From contig CAMJNB010000003.1 in the NCBI GenBank assembly GCA_946407175.1, forward strand, positions 1-14,343: DNA of 14,343 bases, written 5' to 3'. Below the pieces are notes generated by a model. That model searched no databases. It was not told the DNA's origin and saw only the letters and a list, made by a program, of their open reading frames with translations. The first letter of the stretch is position 1. The number at the start of each line of letters is the position of its first letter. Shown here piece after piece: positions 1 through 7,354 of this stretch. Position numbers and translations under genes: made by a program. The DNA is from an uncultured Selenomonadales bacterium (GTDB taxonomy: Bacteria > Bacillota_C > Negativicutes > Selenomonadales > Selenomonadaceae).

Positions 1-632
1 AACGCAACGGCTTTGTCATTCAAGTTGACTATTATCTTTTGGAGCAGACTTGTAAATTACAGCGCCAACGTCTTGACGAAGGCAAAGAGGTTGTGCCGAT
101 TTCCGTCAATCAATCGCGCCTGCATATGACTGAAGAAGGTTACCTTGAAAAAATGCAGACGATTGTTGACACGTACAATTTACCTGCAGGTTTAATTGAA
201 TTGGAAGTTACAGAAACTATGTTCGGTGATTTCGACGCGAAGGCGGGTCAGCAAAATGCTGAATATATCATTCGCGAACTGCATAAAATGGGATTCAGTG
301 TTTCGGTTGACGATTTCGGCTCCGGCTACTCATCGTTCATGATGCTCGGTTCATTGCCTATGGACGTTATGAAAATTGACAGATCTCTTTTAACCGGCGC
401 CGATAAATCTCCGCGTATGCGTGATATTTTAAGAAACGTTATAAATCTCGGTCACGCGCTGGAAATGAAAGTTTTGTGTGAAGGCATTGAGACGAAGGAG
501 CAGGAAGACCTTTTGCTTGAATTAGGTTGTTACTACGGGCAGGGATTTTTGAACGCCAAACCTATGCCGGTAGGTGACTTCATAGAATTTTTTGAAAGAC
601 GTAATGCAGAAGTCAAGGCGTCGGCAGTTTGA
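1..632 (+). CDS. EAL-domain cyclic-di-GMP phosphodiesterase, 3' part (5' end outside window)
   Basis: The frame is open from the first bases (codons in phase from base 3), so this is the C-terminal part of a longer protein; the TTG at 39 is internal. The visible part is most of an EAL domain, which hydrolyses cyclic-di-GMP to pGpG. The EAL tripeptide itself would lie upstream of the window. Visible conserved positions are the Asn of SVNQS (about nt 108), the Glu of IELEVTET (about nt 198), the Asp pair of DDFGSGYSS (nt 309-314), the Lys of MKID (about nt 372), the Glu of CEGIET (about nt 480) and the Gln of YYGQGF (about nt 540). All expected metal- and substrate-binding residues in this part are present, so it looks catalytically competent. 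A GGDEF or sensory domain may precede it, as is common, but cannot be seen. The TGA stop at 630 is followed at once by a repeat array and then by the hybrid kinase gene on the same strand. Confidence 0.93.
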   Translation, partial: RNGFVIQVDYYLLEQTCKLQRQRLDEGKEVVPISVNQSRLHMTEEGYLEKMQTIVDTYNLPAGLIELEVTETMFGDFDAKAGQQNAEYIIRELHKMGFSVSVDDFGSGYSSFMMLGSLPMDVMKIDRSLLTGADKSPRMRDILRNVINLGHALEMKVLCEGIETKEQEDLLLELGCYYGQGFLNAKPMPVGDFIEFFERRNAEVKASAV

Positions 633-635
633 TTG

Positions 636-694
636 AATTAGCCTTTAGCTATTGGGGCCATTAGCTATTAAAGACTAAAAGCTAACCGCTAATT
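636..694. repeat. Heptamer-type array with inverted halves, EAL/kinase junction
   Basis: The left half runs in the TTAGC sense (TTAGCCT at 638, TTAGCTA at 645 and again at 661) and the right half in the GCTAA sense (GCTAACC at 681, GCTAATT at 688). The two halves can pair: 636-642 with 688-694 (7 bp), a 2x2 internal loop, then 645-650 with 680-685 (6 bp). A smaller hairpin, 661-670 with 676-685, shares the right arm. There is no T-run, so it does not look like an intrinsic terminator. It belongs to the same family as the arrays at seven other junctions here. Confidence 0.75.
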
Positions 695-704
695 AAAAAC
701 GAAA

Positions 705-710
705 GAGGTG
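705..710 (+). promoter_or_regulatory. Ribosome binding site deciding the hybrid kinase start
   Basis: GAGGTG lies six bases before a TTG at 717. The same site contains the GTG at 708 that would give a start three codons longer, but no ribosome binding site lies at a usable distance before 708. The GAGGTn-N6-start layout recurs at the S2P, UppP and CMD genes of this window, which supports TTG 717. Confidence 0.7.
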
Positions 711-716
711 AGGACA

Positions 717-3700
717 TTGGATACCAACTCTTCCGAAGAAAGGCATAATAAAAAAACCGTTATAGGCGCGGCGCTGGGTGGAATTATTCTTGCGGCAGTG
801 TTGATTTTCACGGGCATTTGGATTAGTCGCACTACGCAACTAAGCACAAATGAGGCGGTTCATTCCGTCAGCAGGTACTACCTTCAGCAATTAGCCGGAC
901 GCTGTAGACACGTTGTCGAATCAAAAATGGATAACGCCGTACTTGACGTTAAGCACGCGCTTGCAACTATCGACGCGGCAAATTTACAAAGTGTCGGAAG
1001 TTTACAGCGTTGGATTGCAAAAATGGAAGTTATCTGCGACACGAAGGAATTAGCCTTGCTCTGCCGTAACGGTTCGCTTTACACTGCGCGGGAAGTAACG
1101 CATATTGTTGAGGTGCATAATAAACCGAAGGTTGACATTAAAGACAGTGAAATTGTAATTCCCATTCCGGTCGACGGCATAGACTTTCAAGGCACGCAAA
1201 TTTTCACCGCGTACACGAAACTTGATTTAGGTGAAACGATTGACGAAAAGGCAATGCCCATGTGCGCGGCGGACGATATTATTTGCAATTTTTATGCGAA
1301 GGACGGCAAGGCTTTAACGCCGTTTATGAATGAGGTTTTTCCCAACACTGAAAACTTATTTGACGCAGTGAAAACTTTACAATTCACCGACGATGAATCC
1401 TTTTCGACATTGCAAAAGGATTTTGAAAACGGCGCAACGGGAATGACTTCATTCATTGTGGACGGCAAGGAAACATTGCTTTTCTACGCGCCGATTAAAA
1501 ATACCGATTGGATTTTAACCTGCTTTGTTCGTGAAAATAAAATCGGTGACCAAATTGCCGGTATCAGCCAAGAGATGCTTGACCGCAGTACGATTCAAAT
1601 TGTGTTGACAATAATCATAATGATGATAATCTGCGCGTTTTTGATAAAGCAGGCGCGGCGTACGTCACAGCTCATGCACGAAAAAGAAATTGCAGAAATG
1701 GAAAGCCGCGTTAAGCATGAAGAAATGGAAGAAAAATTGGCGTTGCAGAATAAAATTTTGGAAGAGGAAAGACGGCATCACCGACAAGATGAAATGATTC
1801 GCGCGTTGAGTTCCGACTACCGCACGGTTTACCATTACAATTTGGATACGGACGAAGGTATTTGCTACCGCTCGACGCCGGGCATAAGCAGTTACAATGA
1901 AGGCGACGTTATACCTTCATTCAGCGAATTTATGCGCCGATACATTGACCAATACATAACGCCGGTTGATAAAGCCGACACTGCCAATTTTATCTCCACT
2001 AAAAATTTGAAAGAGCGGCTTAAAACCGAAAATATAATCTCACATACCTTCCTTGCGACGCGCGACGGCAACAGCTACTACGCAATGATTAGAGCGGCAC
2101 GCATTGACGATTCAGCTGAAATTCACGCCGTAGGTATCGGCTTTGCAAATGTCGACGAACAGACGCGCGAGGCTATGGCGAAAAATAAGGCGTTGGCATT
2201 GGCGCTTGAACAGGCGCAACAAGCTAATATCTCTAAGACGACTTTCCTTTCCAATATGAGCCACGACATTCGTACGCCTATGAACGCGATTATCGGCTTT
2301 ACGACAATGGCGCTTAGAAATTTTGATAACCAAATTCAAGTCAAAGATTCGCTGGAAAAAGTTTTAACGTCCGGCAAACACCTTTTAGGCTTGATAAATG
2401 ACATTTTGGATATGAGCCGCATTGAAAGCGGTCGCGTAGAAATTCAAGAGGAAGATTGTAACCTTTCCGAGTTGGTTCACAGTCTTATACACATTATTCA
2501 GCCGCAGGTTACCGCGAAAGAGCAAAGTTTTCAGATTGACGCCGTGCAGATTCAAAATGAAGATGTCATGGCTGATAAGCTGAAGATAAACCAAATTTTG
2601 ATAAATCTTTTAAGCAACGCGATTAAGTACACGCAAGCTACAGGCACAATTACGTTTACCATTGTTCAGCATAAATCCGAAAAGAAAGGTTACGCCGCGT
2701 ACGACTTTCACGTAAAAGATAACGGCATGGGTATGAGCGAAGAATTTTTAAAACATATCTTTGACCCGTTTGAACGCGAGGCGACAAGTACAAAATCCGG
2801 CATTCAAGGCACCGGCTTGGGTATGACTATCACTAAGAAGATGGTTGACCTTATGGGCGGCAAAATCAGCGTCACGAGTAAGAAAGGTGAAGGCAGTGAA
2901 TTTATCGTCACGCTGGAATTGAAACTCAGCAACAACGTCCCGCAAATTCAAGTAAGCAACCTTGAAGGCTTGCACGTGCTTATTGTTGACGACGATTTTC
3001 ATACCTGCGATTCGCTTACAGAAATGCTTAACAAAATCGGTATGCGCAGTGAGTGGACGACTTCGCCGCGTGAAGCTATCTTCCGCACGAAGAAGGCGAT
3101 TAACGACAAAGACCCGTTCAGCGTTTACATTGTGGATTGGCTTATGCCGGAGCTTAACGGCGTTGAAACAGTCCGGCAAATTCGTCGCGTTGCAGGTGAC
3201 GGCGCACCGATTATAATTCTTACGGCGTACGACTACACGGACATTGTTGACGAGGCAAAGGCGGCAGGCGTTACTACCTTCTGTACAAAGCCGCTGTTCC
3301 CTTCGGATTTGAAAAAGGCTTTATCTCGCGCAGTAAGTCACGTCGAGGAAGAAGAGACTACGGACGAATTAGCGGAGACCAGCTTTAAAGGCAAGCGCGT
3401 CTTGTTGGTTGAGGACCTTGAAGTTAATCGCGAAATTGCAAAAATGGTTTTGTCGGAAATGGAATTGGAAATTGACGAGGCGCCGGACGGTACAGACGCG
3501 GTTGAAATGTTTAAAAAGGCGTCACCGAATTACTACGACGCGATTTTAATGGATATTCAAATGCCGCAGATGAACGGCTACGACGCTACTCGTGCCATTC
3601 GCCGACTTGACCGCGCAGATTCAAAAACCGTGCCGATTATCGCGATGACTGCCAATGCCTTCGACGAGGATAAAAATAACGTGCTTGAGGCGGGTATGAA

Positions 3701-3767
3701 TGACCATATTGCTAAGCCGCTTGACATTCCGAGTTTGCTTGCGACGCTGAAAAAGTATTTAAGTTAG
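717..3767 (+). CDS. Membrane hybrid sensor histidine kinase with two receiver domains
   Basis: About 1016 residues from TTG 717. Order of parts: a first membrane segment (about 14-36), an extracytoplasmic sensor region of about 250 residues (probably Cache-like, from layout only), a second membrane segment (about 293-311), a charged coiled coil (about 320-365), a PAS-like stretch (about 366-480), a HisKA domain with SHDIRTPMNAIIGF (phospho-acceptor His516), an HATPase_c domain with NAIKYT (N-box near 634), DNGMGM and GTGLGM (G-boxes near 668 and 698), REC1 (acidic DDD near 758, Asp807, Lys858) and REC2 (Asp946, Lys1000). Both receivers keep the phospho-acceptor Asp and the Lys, so a BarA-like multistep phosphorelay is likely. 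No Hpt domain is present, so the next carrier must be another protein. It follows the EAL gene on the same strand, so a joint role in surface or motility signalling is possible but inferred. Its TAG stop (3765-3767) merges into the next repeat array. Confidence 0.9.
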   Translation: MDTNSSEERHNKKTVIGAALGGIILAAVLIFTGIWISRTTQLSTNEAVHSVSRYYLQQLAGRCRHVVESKMDNAVLDVKHALATIDAANLQSVGSLQRWIAKMEVICDTKELALLCRNGSLYTAREVTHIVEVHNKPKVDIKDSEIVIPIPVDGIDFQGTQIFTAYTKLDLGETIDEKAMPMCAADDIICNFYAKDGKALTPFMNEVFPNTENLFDAVKTLQFTDDESFSTLQKDFENGATGMTSFIVDGKETLLFYAPIKNTDWILTCFVRENKIGDQIAGISQEMLDRSTIQIVLTIIIMMIICAFLIKQARRTSQLMHEKEIAEMESRVKHEEMEEKLALQNKILEEERRHHRQDEMIRALSSDYRTVYHYNLDTDEGICYRSTPGISSYNEGDVIPSFSEFMRRYIDQYITPVDKADTANFISTKNLKERLKTENIISHTFLATRDGNSYYAMIRAARIDDSAEIHAVGIGFANVDEQTREAMAKNKALALALEQAQQANISKTTFLSNMSHDIRTPMNAIIGFTTMALRNFDNQIQVKDSLEKVLTSGKHLLGLINDILDMSRIESGRVEIQEEDCNLSELVHSLIHIIQPQVTAKEQSFQIDAVQIQNEDVMADKLKINQILINLLSNAIKYTQATGTITFTIVQHKSEKKGYAAYDFHVKDNGMGMSEEFLKHIFDPFEREATSTKSGIQGTGLGMTITKKMVDLMGGKISVTSKKGEGSEFIVTLELKLSNNVPQIQVSNLEGLHVLIVDDDFHTCDSLTEMLNKIGMRSEWTTSPREAIFRTKKAINDKDPFSVYIVDWLMPELNGVETVRQIRRVAGDGAPIIILTAYDYTDIVDEAKAAGVTTFCTKPLFPSDLKKALSRAVSHVEEEETTDELAETSFKGKRVLLVEDLEVNREIAKMVLSEMELEIDEAPDGTDAVEMFKKASPNYYDAILMDIQMPQMNGYDATRAIRRLDRADSKTVPIIAMTANAFDEDKNNVLEAGMNDHIAKPLDIPSLLATLKKYLS

Positions 3768-3768
3768 A

Positions 3769-3803
3769 TTAGAGCTTAGAGCTTAGAGCTTGGAGTTTGA
3801 GAT
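3769..3803 (+). repeat. Heptamer array TTAGAGC, kinase/NUDIX junction
   Basis: Five contiguous 7-bp units: TTAGAGC at 3769, 3776 and 3783, then the decayed units TTGGAGT (3790) and TTGAGAT (3797). A partial unit, TTAGAT, just before it contains the kinase stop codon TAG at 3765. Units decay away from the stop codon. The unit sequence differs from the TAGCTGG arrays elsewhere but the period and the TAG core are shared. Confidence 0.85.
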
Positions 3804-3828
3804 TAAATATAAAAGGAGACAGTGAAAA

Positions 3829-4398
3829 ATGGCAATGATTGACAATGACGACAAAAATTTGGTGGAGAAAAAAATTTCAAGCGAAAATGTTTTTGAAGGC
3901 GTGTTGTTGCACGTGCGCAAAGATGACGTCGAACTTCCCAACGGTCATAAAGCCGTGCGTGAATGGATTGACCATCCCGGCGCGTCTTCGGTAATTCCAC
4001 TTTTGCCTGACAATCAAATTATTTTGGTACGGCAATATCGCTACCCCGTCGGAAAAGTCACGCTTGAAGTTCCTGCCGGCAAGCTTGACCATGCGGGTGA
4101 GGACCCTTTAATCTGCGCGGAACGTGAACTTTCTGAAGAGACCGGCTACACGGCGGGGAAAATTTGGAAACTTACGACCATTGCCACGACGGTAGGATTT
4201 TCAAACGAAATAATTCACCTTTACGCGGCGTCGGACTTAACGGCGGGCAAGCAACACCCCGATGACGACGAATTTATTAACGCGGTGAAAATTCCCTTAA
4301 CTGCCGCACTGCAACTTGTTGAAACGGGAAAAATTATCGACGCCAAGTCTATCATTTCCATTTTAATGTTGGCGCAACAGGTTTTTCATAAAAAGTAA
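3829..4398 (+). CDS. NUDIX hydrolase, ADP-ribose pyrophosphatase type
   Basis: 189 residues, the usual length for NudF/ADP-ribose pyrophosphatases, which cleave ADP-ribose to AMP and ribose 5-phosphate in the cytoplasm. The Nudix box spans about residues 84-107: G84, then E91, then RELSEETGY from R99, giving the metal-binding REx2EE core (E100, E103, E104). The loop between the first Gly and the first Glu is six residues rather than the canonical five, a one-residue expansion. The upstream VRQYRYPVGKVTLEVPAGK stretch (68-85) is the typical ADP-ribose-type lead into the box. ATG 3829 is preceded by AGGAG at 3814-3818. The next gene (site-2 protease) begins 44 bp downstream on the same strand, without a terminator between them. 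The substrate is inferred from family resemblance; a related nucleotide-sugar pyrophosphatase is possible. Confidence 0.88.
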   Translation: MAMIDNDDKNLVEKKISSENVFEGVLLHVRKDDVELPNGHKAVREWIDHPGASSVIPLLPDNQIILVRQYRYPVGKVTLEVPAGKLDHAGEDPLICAERELSEETGYTAGKIWKLTTIATTVGFSNEIIHLYAASDLTAGKQHPDDDEFINAVKIPLTAALQLVETGKIIDAKSIISILMLAQQVFHKK

Positions 4399-4442
4399 CG
4401 TGTTAATCTGATTAAAACTGAAAAGCAGAGAGAGGTTTTTAA

Positions 4443-5081
4443 ATGTTAGATGATTTTGGAGGATATTTAATTCACCTGATAGTGTCACTGCCCGGCATTA
4501 TAATTGCAATGGTGATTCACGAATGGGCGCACGCAAGAGTAGCCTACGCGCTGGGAGATTACACGCCGAAATTGGACGGCCGCTTAACATTAAATCCTGC
4601 GGCGCATGTAGATTTAATCGGCTTGTTAATGTTATTTCTCGTACATTTCGGCTGGGCAAGACCGGTAAGAATAAACGCAAATAATTTCAGTGACCCGCGC
4701 AGAGACGATATTTTAGTTTCAGTGGCGGGACCTGCGTCAAATTTACTCATAGCGTTTTTGACGATGGTTGTATGGGTAGTGTTGCTTAGGTTTGGCGTAC
4801 AAATGTCCGAAGGCGCGGCGTCGGTAATGCATTTTATTATGATTATCAACATAAACTTTGCGATATTCAATATGTTGCCGATACCGCCGCTGGACGGTTC
4901 GCACATTTTGAGAAATTTATTGCCGTATGAATTGGCGTACAAGTTCGCGCAACTTGAACGCTACAGCTTGATTATTTTGATAGTTTTATTGATGTTCCCG
5001 ACGGCTTTAAATTACGTCTTTATACCGTTGCAAAGATTGATTCTCGGCATTTTCAATGCGATTATCGGAATATTTGTGTAG
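4443..5081 (+). CDS. Site-2 protease family (M50) membrane metalloprotease
   Basis: 212 residues, strongly hydrophobic, with several membrane helices. The zinc motif HEWAH is at residues 26-30, inside the first helix pair, and the second ligand motif, NMLPIPPLDGSHIL (143-156, Asp151), is in a later helix. Both signatures of intramembrane-cleaving M50 proteases are therefore present. There is no PDZ domain, which fits the short YwhC-like branch rather than RseP. The substrate cannot be read from the sequence. ATG 4443 follows a GAGGT site with a six-base spacer. It sits between the NUDIX and UppP genes on the same strand. The short 44-bp spacer after the NUDIX gene (4399-4442) is one of only two non-overlapping junctions without a heptamer array. 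The stop codon TAG at 5079-5081 runs directly into the next array. Confidence 0.92.
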   Translation: MLDDFGGYLIHLIVSLPGIIIAMVIHEWAHARVAYALGDYTPKLDGRLTLNPAAHVDLIGLLMLFLVHFGWARPVRINANNFSDPRRDDILVSVAGPASNLLIAFLTMVVWVVLLRFGVQMSEGAASVMHFIMIININFAIFNMLPIPPLDGSHILRNLLPYELAYKFAQLERYSLIILIVLLMFPTALNYVFIPLQRLILGIFNAIIGIFV

Positions 5082-5146
5082 TTAGATCGCTAGTTGATAG
5101 ATCGATAGATCGATAGATCGATAGATCACTAGTAACTAGCAACTAA
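5079..5146 (+). repeat. Octamer/heptamer array ATCGATAG flanked by inverted repeats
   Basis: ATCGATAG is repeated exactly at 5101, 5109 and 5117, followed by ATCACTAG (5125); ATCGCTAG (5086) and the 7-bp TTGATAG (5094) come before. Two 7-mers follow, TAACTAG (5133) and CAACTAA (5140). GCTAGTT (5089-5095) and AACTAGC (5134-5140) are a perfect 7-bp inverted pair around the array, and TAGTT (5079-5083) can extend it by pairing with AACTA (5141-5145) across a bulge. The array therefore starts at the protease stop codon and ends just before the UppP ribosome binding site. Confidence 0.85.
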
Positions 5147-5159
5147 AAGAGGTTTTATA

Positions 5160-5999
5160 GTGGAATTAACTTTTACTGAAATTTTAAAGACAATAATAAT
5201 CGGCATTGTCGAAGGTCTCACGGAATGGCTGCCGATATCTTCAACCGGTCATATGATTTTGGTTGACGAATTTATACAGCTCGACGTGACAAAAAGTTTT
5301 ATGGATATGTTTCTTGTCGTGATTCAACTCGGCGCAATAATGGCGGTTGTCGTGCTGAATTTCGGCAAGCTTAATCCGTTTTCGCCGTACAAATCAACCG
5401 TGCAACGTCAACAAACTTTTCAGCTCTGGTACAAAGTCCTTGTGGCGTGCATACCCGCCGCAGTGATAGGGATTGCCTTCAATGACTACATGGAAGAACA
5501 TTTTATGACGGCGCCGGTAGTTGCGGGCGCGCTGATTTTTTACGGCATACTGTTTATTATCGTGGAGCATTGGAACCGTTACCGCACGCCGCGTATCTAC
5601 AAGCTGGAGCAACTTGACTACAAAACCGCGCTGATAATCGGCATTTTTCAAGTACTGTCACTTGTACCCGGCACTTCGCGCAGTGGCTCAACGATTTTAG
5701 GCGGCATAATTTTTGGCACTAATCGCGTCGTTGCGGCGGAGTTCACATTTTTTTTGGCGATACCGGTAATGTTCGGCGCAAGCCTTTTGAAGTTGGTGAA
5801 GTTCGGCTTTAATTTCAATGCGGCAGAATTTGTAATTTTAGTCGTCGGCATGACAACGGCGTTTATCGTGTCAATTATGTCAATAACGTTTTTGCTTAGA
5901 TACATTAAGAAAAATGACTTCACGGCGTTCGGCTGGTACAGAATTATTTTAGGCATAATCGTGCTGGGATATTTATTCTTGATAGGAGACCCTGTTTGA
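5160..5999 (+). CDS. uppP: Undecaprenyl-diphosphatase (UppP/BacA)
   Basis: 279 residues, full family length, multi-spanning membrane protein. It removes a phosphate from undecaprenyl diphosphate to recycle the lipid carrier for peptidoglycan and other envelope polymers; overproduction of the family confers bacitracin resistance. Both family signatures are present: EGLTEWLPISSTGH at residues 18-31 (Glu18, Glu22, His31) and PGTSRSGST at 170-178 (Arg174). The GTG start at 5160 is supported by GAGGT at 5149-5153 with a six-base spacer. Its TGA stop overlaps the ATG of pth by one base (TGATG), so the two are probably translationally coupled. Confidence 0.96.
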   Translation: MELTFTEILKTIIIGIVEGLTEWLPISSTGHMILVDEFIQLDVTKSFMDMFLVVIQLGAIMAVVVLNFGKLNPFSPYKSTVQRQQTFQLWYKVLVACIPAAVIGIAFNDYMEEHFMTAPVVAGALIFYGILFIIVEHWNRYRTPRIYKLEQLDYKTALIIGIFQVLSLVPGTSRSGSTILGGIIFGTNRVVAAEFTFFLAIPVMFGASLLKLVKFGFNFNAAEFVILVVGMTTAFIVSIMSITFLLRYIKKNDFTAFGWYRIILGIIVLGYLFLIGDPV

Positions 6000-6643
6000 T
6001 GAAAGTTTTTGTAGGGCTCGGCAATCCCGGCAGAGAGTATGCGGCGACGAAACATAACGTCGGCTTTATGCTGGCGGACAGACTTGCCGCAGATTTAGGC
6101 GCCGAAAGTTGGCGTGACAATTTCAACGCGCAGGTTGCCGAAACTTTTTTTGAAGGCGAAAAAATTTTAATCGTCAAGCCGCAAACTTTTATGAATGCAA
6201 GCGGCGAATCTGTCGGACCGCTTACAAATTTTTATAAAGTCTACACTGAAAATTTAATCGTGGCGCATGATGATATGGATTTGCCGGCAGGTAAAATTAG
6301 GCTTAGACCTTCCGGCAGTGGCGGCGGACATCACGGCGTTGAATCGATAATTCAATTTCTAGGCGGTGCAAAAAATTTTCCGCGCGTACGAATCGGCGTC
6401 GGTCGTCCTCCCGCAGGTTGGACGGTAAACGGTCACGTGTTAAGTCCTTTCAATGACGAGGACGCCGAAAAAATTGCGACGGCGCTTGAAACGCTTGTAC
6501 CTGCCGTTAAATGCATTTTTACTGACGGCATTAATCAGGCGATGAATAAATTTAATCCGAAGAAAAATAAGCTACCGGCTACAAGCTACGAGCTACCGGC
6601 TAAAATGGAGGTAATTCAAAATGATGAGAGTATTACTTGCTGA
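5999..6643 (+). CDS. pth: Peptidyl-tRNA hydrolase with a repeat-encoded C-terminal tail
   Basis: 214 residues; the family is usually about 185-195. It frees tRNA from peptidyl-tRNAs dropped by the ribosome. Visible residues: GLGNPG (6-11), catalytic His19 in KHNVGF, NASG (Asn66) and HDDMDLP (90-96). The tRNA/peptide-site motif, normally GGHNG, reads GGHHG (residues 109-113), so the usual Asn (E. coli Asn114 equivalent) is His. The core ends near residue 191. Residues 192-203 are translated from a GCTACNN heptamer array and show a seven-residue period (LPATSYE, then LPAK), and 204-214 run over the start of the next gene. ATG 5999 is preferred to the TTG at 5996 because the AGGAG at 5984 fits it better and because it overlaps the UppP stop. 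The gene overlaps the response regulator by 23 bp. Confidence 0.95.
   Translation: MKVFVGLGNPGREYAATKHNVGFMLADRLAADLGAESWRDNFNAQVAETFFEGEKILIVKPQTFMNASGESVGPLTNFYKVYTENLIVAHDDMDLPAGKIRLRPSGSGGGHHGVESIIQFLGGAKNFPRVRIGVGRPPAGWTVNGHVLSPFNDEDAEKIATALETLVPAVKCIFTDGINQAMNKFNPKKNKLPATSYELPAKMEVIQNDESITC
6571..6605 (+). repeat. Heptamer array GCTACNN inside the 3' end of pth
   Basis: Five contiguous 7-bp units beginning GCTA: GCTACCG (6571), GCTACAA (6578), GCTACGA (6585), GCTACCG (6592), GCTAAAA (6599). This is the complementary sense of the TAGC arrays, and in this sense no unit creates a stop codon. As a result the pth frame passes straight through. The response-regulator ribosome binding site (GGAGG, 6607-6611) starts two bases after the last unit. 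Confidence 0.9.
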
Positions 6644-7295
6644 AGATGACAAACGGCTTGGCAGATTAATTGAATATATGTTGACGCAAAACCGCGTGCA
6701 GGTAGAATGGATAACTAACGGCGCGGACATTTACGAATACGCAATGTACTCTGAATACGACATTTTGATTTTGGATTGGATGATGCCGAATGTTTCAGGC
6801 ATTGACGCTTGCCGTGCACTTAGAGATGCAGGCTACGAAAAGGCGATTTTAATGTTGACGGCGAAAGATACGATTGAAGACCGCGTTACCGGCTTGGACG
6901 CGGGCGCCGATGATTATCTTGTAAAGCCATTTGAATTTGAGGAACTTTTGGCGAGACTTCGTGCACTCGGCAGACGCAGCAGTCAAAAAATTCAGCAGGA
7001 AATTGTAGAAGTCGGCGAATTTACTTTGAATCGTACCACCAAAGTTTTGAAAAAGAAAAATCAAGTCATACAACTTTCACCGCGCGAATTTCAGCTGTTC
7101 GATTTACTTTCGCAAAATTTAGGCGTTGTAGTGCCGCGTGAAATTATTTTGGACAGAATTTGGGGACTTGAACGCGATATCACGTCGAACAACATTGATT
7201 CGTACATGAAGATTTTGCGTAAGAAGTTGAATGAGGTTGACGGCAGTATTTCGATTAAAACGGTGCGCGGAATTGGTTATCGCCTTGAAGCATGA
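6621..7295 (+). CDS. OmpR/PhoB-family response regulator
   Basis: 224 residues. An N-terminal receiver domain (about 1-118) has the acidic pair Glu8/Asp9 plus Asp10, the phospho-acceptor Asp52 in LILDWMMP, Thr80 in LMLTA and Lys102 in LVKPF. A C-terminal winged-helix DNA-binding domain (about 128-222) carries LSPREFQLFDLL and the final KTVRGIGYRLE characteristic of OmpR-type regulators. All phosphorylation residues are intact. GGAGGT at 6607-6612 gives ATG 6621 a good spacing (an alternative ATG is one codon later). The start lies inside the tail of pth. The partner kinase follows 59 bp downstream. Target genes cannot be inferred from the sequence. Confidence 0.95.
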   Translation: MMRVLLAEDDKRLGRLIEYMLTQNRVQVEWITNGADIYEYAMYSEYDILILDWMMPNVSGIDACRALRDAGYEKAILMLTAKDTIEDRVTGLDAGADDYLVKPFEFEELLARLRALGRRSSQKIQQEIVEVGEFTLNRTTKVLKKKNQVIQLSPREFQLFDLLSQNLGVVVPREIILDRIWGLERDITSNNIDSYMKILRKKLNEVDGSISIKTVRGIGYRLEA

Positions 7296-7298
7296 GTT

Positions 7299-7354
7299 TA
7301 GCTGGTAGCTGGTAGCGAGTAGCCGGTAGCACGTAGCCGGTAGGGGTTAGTAGA
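7299..7354 (+). repeat. Eight-unit TAGCNNN heptamer array filling the regulator/kinase spacer
   Basis: Eight contiguous 7-bp units start at 7299, 7306, 7313, 7320, 7327, 7334, 7341 and 7348. The first six are TAGC plus TGG, TGG, GAG, CGG, ACG, CGG; the last two are TAGGGGT and TAGTAGA. The array ends exactly at the base before the GTG start of the kinase and occupies 56 of the 59 bp between the genes. Confidence 0.93.
7342..7347 (+). promoter_or_regulatory. Kinase ribosome binding site formed by a repeat unit
   Basis: AGGGGT, seven bases before GTG 7355, is the only Shine-Dalgarno-like sequence in front of the kinase. It is the seventh heptamer of the array, TAGGGGT, differing from TAGCCGG units by a few bases. 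Confidence 0.55.

Noticed and set aside
708..716. GTG 708 as start of the hybrid kinase
   Set aside because: It lies within the GAGGTG ribosome binding site that fits TTG 717; no ribosome binding site precedes 708 at a usable distance.
2748..3179. A 143-codon minus-strand frame inside the hybrid kinase
   Set aside because: It is antisense to the conserved ATPase and receiver motifs and has no protein-family resemblance.
3876..4150. The one-residue longer loop in the Nudix box as a sign of lost activity
   Set aside because: All metal-binding residues of REx2EE are intact and small loop-length changes between Gly and the first Glu are tolerated in the family.
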